A DNA stretch of 64,000 bases from Rhizobium leguminosarum (lineage in GTDB: Bacteria; Pseudomonadota; Alphaproteobacteria; Rhizobiales; Rhizobiaceae). Location of the stretch: positions 4,846,501 through 4,910,500 of the forward strand of contig NZ_CP016286.1 of NCBI RefSeq assembly GCF_001679785.1, written 5' to 3'. A program made the position numbers and the translations under genes. The notes beneath the pieces are model-generated. The model ran no database searches and was not told where the DNA came from. It saw nothing but the letters and a program-made list of their open reading frames with translations. Numbering within the stretch: position 1 is the first letter of the stretch; every line of letters starts with the position of its first letter. Positions 58,088-64,000 of this stretch are shown here, piece by piece.

Positions 58088-58978
58088 ATGAGCACGGTCA
58101 CCGTCAAAACCGGCCAGCCATCCGCTCTTGCGGAGTTCTGGCATTATTTCTCCCGCAACAAGGGCGCCGTCATCGGCCTGGTGGTTTTCGTCATCATCCT
58201 GGTCGTCGCAATCCTTGCGCCGCTCTTTGCGCCGCATGCGCCGAACGAGCAGAACCGCCAGGTGCTGCTGGCCGTACCGTTCTGGATGGAGGCGGGCAGC
58301 GCCTCCTACCCGCTCGGAACGGATGCCGTTGGCCGCGATATCCTCTCGCGCCTGATTTACGGCGCGCGCTTCTCGCTCTTCATCGGCGTCGTCGTCGTCA
58401 CACTTTCGGTCATTTCAGGCGTCCTGATCGGCCTGGTTGCCGGATTTTTCCGCGGCAAGATCGATACGGCAATCATGCGCCTGATGGATATCATCCTGGC
58501 CTTCCCGTCGCTGCTGCTGGCTCTCGTGCTAGTGGCCGTGCTCGGACCCGGTCTGACCAATGCGATGATCGCGATTTCGCTGGTCAACCAGCCGCATTTC
58601 GTCCGGCTGACGCGCGCCTCGGTCATTTCAGAGCGCGAGAAGGAATATGTTATCGCCTCGCGTGTCGCGGGTGCCGGCACCTTCCGGTTGATGTTCAAGA
58701 CGATCCTGCCGAACTGTCTTGGGCCATTGATCGTTCAGGCGACGCTCGCTTTCTCGGCGGCGATTCTCGATGCTGCCGCCCTTGGCTTTCTCGGCATGGG
58801 CGCTCAGCCGCCGACGCCCGAATGGGGAACGATGCTGGCCGAATCCCGTGAGTTCATCTCGCGCGCCTGGTGGGTGGTGACATTCCCGGGTCTTGCCATC
58901 CTCATCACCGTTCTCGCCATCAACCTGATGGGTGACGGCCTGCGCGACGCGCTTGATCCCAAACTGAAGAGGTCGTGA
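58088..58978 (+). CDS. dppC: Dipeptide ABC transporter permease
   Basis: The 296-residue product has the DppC/OppC N-terminal tail, the LGTDAVGRDILSRLIYGARFS segment (about 77-97) and six hydrophobic segments. The stop shares one base with the dppD start, indicating coupling. Confidence 0.94.
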   Translation: MSTVTVKTGQPSALAEFWHYFSRNKGAVIGLVVFVIILVVAILAPLFAPHAPNEQNRQVLLAVPFWMEAGSASYPLGTDAVGRDILSRLIYGARFSLFIGVVVVTLSVISGVLIGLVAGFFRGKIDTAIMRLMDIILAFPSLLLALVLVAVLGPGLTNAMIAISLVNQPHFVRLTRASVISEREKEYVIASRVAGAGTFRLMFKTILPNCLGPLIVQATLAFSAAILDAAALGFLGMGAQPPTPEWGTMLAESREFISRAWWVVTFPGLAILITVLAINLMGDGLRDALDPKLKRS

Positions 58979-59994
58979 TGCCACTCCTCGAGATTGAAAA
59001 TCTGACGGTCGAATTCCAGACCTCTTCCGGTCTCTTCCGCGCCGTCGACGGCGTATCGCTTGCCTGCGACAAGGGCGAGATTCTGTCGGTCGTCGGCGAA
59101 TCCGGCTCGGGTAAATCCGTTGCCATGCTGGCCCTGATGGGGCTTCTGCCCTGGACGGCGAAGATCACCGCCGACCGGATGCAGTTCGACGGCAAGGACC
59201 TGCGCGGCATCTCCGCCCGCCAGCGCCGCAGGATCATCGGCAAGGACATGGCGATGATCTTCCAGGAGCCGATGTCGAGCCTCAATCCGTGCTTCACGGT
59301 CGGTTTCCAGCTCGGCGAGACCCTGCGCTTTCATATGGGCCTCAACCGCAAGGAGCGCCGCCAACGCTCTATCGAGCTCTTGAACCTCGTCGGCATTCCG
59401 GCTCCGGAAGACCGCCTGTCGAACTTCCCGCATCAGATGTCCGGCGGCATGAGCCAGCGCATCATGATCGCCATGGCGCTCGCCTGCAATCCGAAGCTCC
59501 TGATCGCCGACGAGCCGACGACCGCGCTCGACGTCACGATCCAGGCGCAGATCCTCGATCTGCTCGTTCGCCTGCAGAAGGAGCAGGGCATGGCGCTGGT
59601 GCTGATCACCCACGACATGGGAGTCGTTGCCGAAACCGCCGAGCGCGTGCAGGTGCAGTATGCCGGCCAGAAGGTCGAGGAACAGCCGGTAAGGGCACTG
59701 TTCCGCGATCCGCATCATCCCTATACCGCAGCTCTGCTCGCAGCCCTCCCCGAACGCGCCAAAGTCGGCCAGCGTCTGCCCTCGATCGCCGGCGTCGTTC
59801 CCGGCCAGCACGGCCGCCCGACGGGCTGTCTCTTCGCGCCGCGCTGCGGTTATGCCACGGTCGAATGCGATCGCGGCGTCGTGCGCCAGGGCCCGGAGCT
59901 CGGCCAGGCGTTGTGCAATTATCCGTTGAAGGACGGTAAGCCGCTGGGGCATCCCGGTGTCATCGCCGTTGAAACTGCAGGAGACCTGGTATGA
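58978..59994 (+). CDS. dppD: Dipeptide ABC transporter ATP-binding protein
   Basis: DppD (338 residues) has Walker [10 protein letters not shown] (about 41-49), a variant signature with [15 protein letters not shown] (about 154-168, Met-Ser instead of Gln-Gln, frequent in this family), Walker [13 protein letters not shown], and a C-terminal Cys-containing oligopeptide/dipeptide extension ([11 protein letters not shown]). It overlaps dppF by 4 bases. Confidence 0.95.
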   Translation: MPLLEIENLTVEFQTSSGLFRAVDGVSLACDKGEILSVVGESGSGKSVAMLALMGLLPWTAKITADRMQFDGKDLRGISARQRRRIIGKDMAMIFQEPMSSLNPCFTVGFQLGETLRFHMGLNRKERRQRSIELLNLVGIPAPEDRLSNFPHQMSGGMSQRIMIAMALACNPKLLIADEPTTALDVTIQAQILDLLVRLQKEQGMALVLITHDMGVVAETAERVQVQYAGQKVEEQPVRALFRDPHHPYTAALLAALPERAKVGQRLPSIAGVVPGQHGRPTGCLFAPRCGYATVECDRGVVRQGPELGQALCNYPLKDGKPLGHPGVIAVETAGDLV

Positions 59995-60944
59995 CGGGCG
60001 CTGTTCTCGAGGGCAGGGATCTCGCCCGTTTCTACACGGTCAACCGCGGTCTCTTCAAAGCCGACGCCACCGTCAAGGCGCTGAACGGCGTCAGCTTCAG
60101 CCTGCATTCCGGCAAGACGCTCGCCGTCGTCGGCGAATCCGGCTGTGGCAAGTCGACGCTCGCCCGTCTGGTCACGATGATCGAGGATCCGACGTCCGGC
60201 GAATTGCTGATTGACGGCAAGCCGGCGCGTGTCGGCGACCGCAGCTTGCGCAGCCAGGTGCAGATCGTCTTCCAGAATCCTTACGGCTCGCTCAACCCGC
60301 GCCAGAAGGTCGGCGCGATTCTTGACGAGCCGCTGAAGATCAACACCGATCTCGACGCGGCCGCCCGCCGCCGCAAGGTGGAGGAGATGATGGCCCGCGT
60401 CGGTCTGCGTCCGGAGCATCATGGCCGTTACCCCCATATGTTTTCCGGCGGCCAGCGCCAGCGCATCGCCATTGCCCGCGCCCTGATGCTGCGGCCGAAA
60501 GTGCTGGTGCTCGACGAGCCGGTTTCAGCCCTTGATCTGTCGATCCAGGCGCAGGTGCTGAACTTGCTGATGGACCTGCAGAAGGAGATGGGCCTTGCCT
60601 ATCTCTTCATCTCGCACGGTCTCTCGGTCGTCCATCACATCGCCGACGAGGTGATGGTCATGTATCTCGGCCGCCCGATCGAAACCGGCCCTGCCGCTGA
60701 AGTCTTCGCCCGGCCGCGCCATCCCTATACGGCCGCCTTGTTGTCGGCGACCCCGATCGCCGATCCCGAGCGCGAGAAGACCCGCATCCGCCTGCAGGGC
60801 GAACTGCCGTCGCCCTTGAAGCCGCCGTCGGGCTGCCACTTCAACCCTCGCTGCTGGAAGGCGCAGGACTATTGTCGCCAGGTTTCTCCCGAATTAAGGG
60901 GAGAAGGCGCACAACAATATGCCTGTCATTTCCCGCTCGACTGA
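59991..60944 (+). CDS. dppF: Dipeptide ABC transporter ATP-binding protein
   Basis: The 317-residue partner ATPase has Walker A GESGCGKST (about 45-53), signature FSGGQRQRIAIARAL (about 151-165), Walker B VLVLDEPVSALD and the C-terminal extension with Cys residues (CHFNPRCWKAQDYC). Start and stop of dppF/dppD overlap as ATGA. Confidence 0.95.
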   Translation: MTGAVLEGRDLARFYTVNRGLFKADATVKALNGVSFSLHSGKTLAVVGESGCGKSTLARLVTMIEDPTSGELLIDGKPARVGDRSLRSQVQIVFQNPYGSLNPRQKVGAILDEPLKINTDLDAAARRRKVEEMMARVGLRPEHHGRYPHMFSGGQRQRIAIARALMLRPKVLVLDEPVSALDLSIQAQVLNLLMDLQKEMGLAYLFISHGLSVVHHIADEVMVMYLGRPIETGPAAEVFARPRHPYTAALLSATPIADPEREKTRIRLQGELPSPLKPPSGCHFNPRCWKAQDYCRQVSPELRGEGAQQYACHFPLD

Positions 60945-60971
60945 GCGGGAAGATAAGCCTGAGGAGCAAAC

Positions 60972-61511
60972 ATGCCGGATGAGCAGATGAACAAAGCCCA
61001 TGCGATCATCGTCATGGGGGTCAGCGGCTGCGGCAAATCCTCCGTCGGCGAGAAACTCGCCGAAGCGCTGCACCTGGCCTTCGTCGAAGGTGATGCGCTT
61101 CATCCCGCCGCCAATGTCGAGAAGATGTCGAGGGGCATCCCGCTGACCGATGACGACCGGATGCCCTGGCTCGACCGCATCGGCGAAGACATCAAGGCCT
61201 CGCTGGAAAAGAGCGAGGGTATCATCGTTTCCTGCTCGGCGCTGAAGCGCCTCTATCGCGACAGGTTACGGGCTGCTGCCGGTGGCAATTTGTTCTTCGT
61301 CTATCTCGAAGGTTCCAGGGCGCTGCTGATGAAGCGTATGGGCGAGCGCAAGGGACATTTCATGCCGGTCTCGCTGCTCGATAGCCAGCTGGCCACACTT
61401 GAGGTGCCGACAGGCGAGCAAGGTGTCGTCACCGTCGATATCGACGACACGGTGGAAGGCATTGCGGCAACGGCCCTCAAAGGTCTCGCTTCTCTCGGCA
61501 TCACGGGTTGA
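60972..61511 (+). CDS. gntK: Gluconokinase
   Basis: GntK phosphorylates gluconate to 6-phosphogluconate, which enters the Entner-Doudoroff pathway encoded elsewhere in this window. The 179-residue product has the P loop GVSGCGKSS (about 16-24), the EGDALHPAANVEKMSRGIPLTDDDR substrate segment and HFMPVSLLDSQLATLE near the C terminus. GAGGAGC lies before the ATG. It starts 27 bases after dppF, so read-through from dpp is possible. The 3' end overlaps the convergent dadA-like gene by 11 bases. Confidence 0.92.
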   Translation: MPDEQMNKAHAIIVMGVSGCGKSSVGEKLAEALHLAFVEGDALHPAANVEKMSRGIPLTDDDRMPWLDRIGEDIKASLEKSEGIIVSCSALKRLYRDRLRAAAGGNLFFVYLEGSRALLMKRMGERKGHFMPVSLLDSQLATLEVPTGEQGVVTVDIDDTVEGIAATALKGLASLGITG

Positions 61512-62760
61512 AACGCTGCGGCGAACAGGCCGCGATATCGATGAACGGCGTCTCGCCGGTGATGAGTTCGGCCAGCACGCGGCCGGTCACCGGCCCGAGC
61601 GTCAACCCGTGATGGGCATGGCCGAAGGCAAACCACAGGCCCTGATGGCGCGGCGCCTTGCCGATAACAGGCATCATGTCCGGCGTGCAGGGGCGCGCGC
61701 CCATCCAGGGTTCGGGATCGAGCCTGCCTCCGAGCGGGAAGATGGTGCGCGCCACGGCTTCCGCGCGGTCGAGCTGGACCGGCGTCTTCGGCGCGTCGAG
61801 CGTTGCAAACTCCGCCCCTGTCGTCAGCCGGATGCCGCGGTTCATCGGCGCAAGCAGATAGCCGCGTTCGGCATCGAGCGTCCAGTTGTGGAGCACGGCA
61901 TTGCCCTCGGCGGCATAATGCATGTGATAGCCGCGCTTGACGCCGAGCGGGAAGGAATAGCCGAGCCGCCGCGTCGCAACGGCCGCCCAGGGGCCGAGCG
62001 CCATCACCGTATCCTCGGCTTCGAGCGGACCTTCCGCCGTCATGATCTTCCAGCCGGAGCCGAACGGGCCGAGCGAGGCGGCATCCCCCGTGACGAACCG
62101 GCCGCCAAGGCTCTCGAAATAGCGGCGATAGGCCGATGTCAGCGCATGCGGGTCGAGCACCGACCAGGGATCGCGCCAGTGGATACCGCCGGCGAAATCG
62201 CCGGTCATATGCGGTTCCATGCGGGCGATATCGGCCGGAGTCAGGCTGTCATACTCCACGCCGAATTCATTCTGCCAAAGTGCTGCCTCTGCAAAGGCCC
62301 CGTCGCGCTTGGCTTCAGTGCGGAAAATCTTGATCCAGCCGTCCTTGCGGATCAGCCCTTCGGCCTGCGACGCTTCGATCAGATCCTTATGTTCGACGAT
62401 CGAATTTTCGATCAGCGGCGCATAGGCCCGGGTGATGATCGCGTGGCGTCGCGCATTGGAGTTCCACCAGTAGCGGGCGAGAAAGGCGATCTGGCTCGGC
62501 AGCGTGCGCAGGTGATAATGCGCGTCGATGCGGTTATTCAGCGCATAACGCAGCAAAAGGCCGAGCTGCTGGGGAAAACCGTAGGGTGCTACACCTTCGC
62601 GCTGGATCAGGCCGGCATTGCCGAAGGAGGTTTCGTTACCCGGATCTTTGCGGTCGATCAGCGTCACCTGCCGGCCGCGCCGCTGAAGATGGATGGCCGT
62701 GGAAACCCCGACGATGCCGGCGCCGAGCACAATTGCGTTTTTCGCCATTTCCGCTTGCAT
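61501..62760 (-). CDS. D-amino-acid dehydrogenase-like FAD oxidoreductase
   Basis: The 419-residue protein is a DAO-fold flavoenzyme with an N-terminal NAIVLGAGIVGVSTAIHLQRRG segment (about 7-28) and the C-terminal GARPCTPDMMPVIGKAPRH motif (about 366-384), as in DadA small subunits. It should oxidise D-amino acids and pass electrons to the respiratory chain; the substrate is not determined. The start may be the second ATG (62748), which matches family N termini better; neither has a strong ribosome site. Confidence 0.85.
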   Translation of the reverse strand: MQAEMAKNAIVLGAGIVGVSTAIHLQRRGRQVTLIDRKDPGNETSFGNAGLIQREGVAPYGFPQQLGLLLRYALNNRIDAHYHLRTLPSQIAFLARYWWNSNARRHAIITRAYAPLIENSIVEHKDLIEASQAEGLIRKDGWIKIFRTEAKRDGAFAEAALWQNEFGVEYDSLTPADIARMEPHMTGDFAGGIHWRDPWSVLDPHALTSAYRRYFESLGGRFVTGDAASLGPFGSGWKIMTAEGPLEAEDTVMALGPWAAVATRRLGYSFPLGVKRGYHMHYAAEGNAVLHNWTLDAERGYLLAPMNRGIRLTTGAEFATLDAPKTPVQLDRAEAVARTIFPLGGRLDPEPWMGARPCTPDMMPVIGKAPRHQGLWFAFGHAHHGLTLGPVTGRVLAELITGETPFIDIAACSPQRFNP

Positions 62761-62824
62761 TCCGCTTTGTTTGTCGGGGTGAAAATGCCCGGGCCGATAC
62801 CGCGACGCAAACGGAAAATCGCAT

Positions 62825-63325
62825 TCATTTCAAAATCATTGCGCTTTTCAGTGCGGCATTTTCAGCCTTCACGCGGACATGGAGGATAAGCGCGTTGAGA
62901 AGGGAAAAGACGATCGCGTAAAGCGGCAGGCCGAAGGCGAGGGGAAGGGCGGCGATCTCGCCGACGACGATCGCATAGTTCGGATGGTGGAGGAAACGAT
63001 AGGGCCCGGATCTGACGAGCGGCGCGCCGGGCAGGATGATGATACGCGTCGTCCAGCGGCCTTTCAGCGTCGCCAGTACCCAGAGCCGCAGCGCCTGCAG
63101 CCCCATGAACACCAGAAACCAGAAGAGCGCGACCGGCCTGCCTGGTGCAGTGAGCCAGAGGCCGATGATCCAGCCGGCATGCAGCGCCACCATGACGGGA
63201 TAATGCTCGGGTGCGACCTCTCTGGCGCCTCTGGCAAGAAGCGCCGCCGTGTTGCGCCGGGCGAGCACAAGTTCTCCCAGCCGCTGCAGCGTCACGAAGG
63301 CAAGGAGGGCGATCGACGGCCACAT
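62825..63325 (-). CDS. ICMT-family membrane methyltransferase
   Basis: The 166-residue protein has about four hydrophobic segments and the conserved C-terminal block GPYRFLHHPNYAIVVGEIAALPLAFG (about 108-133) of the isoprenylcysteine carboxyl methyltransferase family. Its ATG shares one base with the stop of the type III polyketide synthase, and AGGAGGG lies inside the synthase end, so expression is coupled. In Streptomyces srs-type operons such enzymes methylate alkylresorcinol products; the same role is inferred here. Confidence 0.85.
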   Translation of the reverse strand: MWPSIALLAFVTLQRLGELVLARRNTAALLARGAREVAPEHYPVMVALHAGWIIGLWLTAPGRPVALFWFLVFMGLQALRLWVLATLKGRWTTRIIILPGAPLVRSGPYRFLHHPNYAIVVGEIAALPLAFGLPLYAIVFSLLNALILHVRVKAENAALKSAMILK

Positions 63326-64000
63326 CACGCGACCCTCCTGAGCGTCACGCAGCTGGCTGAAAAGCCCGGTCCCATCGCGATCATCGCGGCGCGCGCCGGC
63401 AATCCGGCGCGGATCGCCCGCTCCAGCACGAAGAGGATGGTCGGCGAGGACATGTTGCCGTATTCGGCAAGCACGGCGCGTTCGTGATCCAACGTGCCCG
63501 GTGCCATCGAAAGCGCGCTCTCCATCGCAGCCAGCACCTTCGTGCCGCCGGGATGGCAGATGAAGCGGTCGATATCCTCCACCCTCAGCCCGTTTCGCGC
63601 CAGAATGGCCTTTACCGCCGGGCCGAGTTCCTTTTCGGCAAAGGGCGGCAGCGATTGCGCCAGCACGATACCGAAGCCGCCGTCATCGATCTTCCAGCCC
63701 ATGATATCGAGCGTGTCGGGAAAAAGATGTTCGCCGGTCGATTCCACCTCCGCCAGCCCGCCTTCGCCTGATCGCAGCACGCAGGCGGCCGCGCCGTCGC
63801 CAAAAAGCGCTGTTGCGATGATGTTCGGGCGCGTCAGCTCGTCCAGCCGGAAGGCCAGCGTGCAAAGCTCGATCGAGACGAAAAGCACAACAGCGCCCGG
63901 CCGGCTCCGCGCCAGCCTTGAGGCGATCGCAAAGCCCGACACGCCGGCAGCACAGCCGAGCCCGAAGACCGGCACGCGTTCGATGTCGGGTCTGAAACCC
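63325..64000 (-). CDS. Type III polyketide synthase (chalcone synthase-like), 5' end outside window
   Basis: The visible 224 codons are the C-terminal part. All three catalytic residues are seen: Cys in VFGLGCAAGVSG, His in ICHPGGTKVL and Asn in YGNMSSPTILFVLE. The frame is open to the window end (Gly-Phe-Arg-Pro-Asp-Ile-Glu-Arg before the Val-Pro-Val), so the start lies beyond. Such enzymes condense malonyl units on acyl-CoA to give alkylresorcinols or pyrones. Starter and product cannot be told from the fragment. Confidence 0.92.
   Translation of the reverse strand, partial: GFRPDIERVPVFGLGCAAGVSGFAIASRLARSRPGAVVLFVSIELCTLAFRLDELTRPNIIATALFGDGAAACVLRSGEGGLAEVESTGEHLFPDTLDIMGWKIDDGGFGIVLAQSLPPFAEKELGPAVKAILARNGLRVEDIDRFICHPGGTKVLAAMESALSMAPGTLDHERAVLAEYGNMSSPTILFVLERAIRAGLPARAAMIAMGPGFSASCVTLRRVA

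Overview
The window looks like chromosomal DNA of a Rhizobium of the etli/leguminosarum type (Alphaproteobacteria, Rhizobiales). The basis is high GC content, FlaF/FlbT flagellar regulators, an agl alpha-glucoside operon, a RirA-type Rrf2 iron regulator, a PdhS-type cell-cycle kinase, and a tRNA-His with the alphaproteobacterial acceptor end (G1:U72, A73, no G-1). Gene order is compact. I see no insertion sequence, prophage, CRISPR array or island boundary. The species is inferred from family resemblance only.

Layout. 1-6653: end of a flagellar cluster (flaF, flbT, flgD, fliQ, flhA, fliR, a rod-binding FlgJ-N protein, a FlgN-like protein and two unnamed proteins). 7048-9813: two polysaccharide genes, a WecG/TagA glycosyltransferase and a Wzz/ExoP-like protein without kinase domain. 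9934-10833: folD. 10916-18774: divergent agl locus, with LacI-type regulator facing transporter aglEFG, glucosidase aglA and ATPase aglK; two AAAGCGCTTT operators lie between. 18891-19304: PilZ-like protein. 19385-23472: Entner-Doudoroff operon zwf-pgl-edd. 23608-26353: glutamine-synthetase-like ligase and FAD amine oxidase resembling PuuA/PuuB. 26442-27662: HI0933-family flavoprotein. 28331-32933: two adjacent chemoreceptors. 33233-37381: LysR regulator, isocitrate lyase and its divergent XRE-type regulator. 37508-41574: potFGHI polyamine transporter with potF broken by a one-base frameshift. 41591-49734: AsmA protein, acetoacetyl-CoA synthetase and a 1287-residue PAS histidine kinase. 49948-51346: phasin, tRNA-His, DUF4174 protein and a 55-residue Pro-rich protein. 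51343-54226: LysR regulator and an ABM-domain protein, divergent from mmsA. 54570-60944: rirA followed by dppABCDF. 60972-64000: gluconokinase, D-amino-acid dehydrogenase, an ICMT-family methyltransferase and a type III polyketide synthase cut by the window end.

How it fits together. Most of the window is central carbon and nitrogen use: alpha-glucosides enter through Agl and feed zwf-pgl-edd; gntK supplies 6-phosphogluconate; isocitrate lyase, acetoacetyl-CoA synthetase, phasin and mmsA handle acetyl-CoA, acetoacetate, PHB and propionyl units. Regulatory DNA gives the most interesting signals. A TTGCA(A/C)TGCACA motif recurs at the phasin promoter and upstream of zwf. Two TGA-N9-TCA boxes flank the rirA promoter. 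TTTGTAAA repeats sit one helical turn apart before the isocitrate lyase regulator. Strong hairpins follow the binding-protein gene in all three ABC operons, and a dispersed repeat sits just after stop codons. I found no convincing wholly new multi-gene system. The nearest candidates are the partly visible type III PKS/methyltransferase pair and the unnamed flagellar-cluster proteins.
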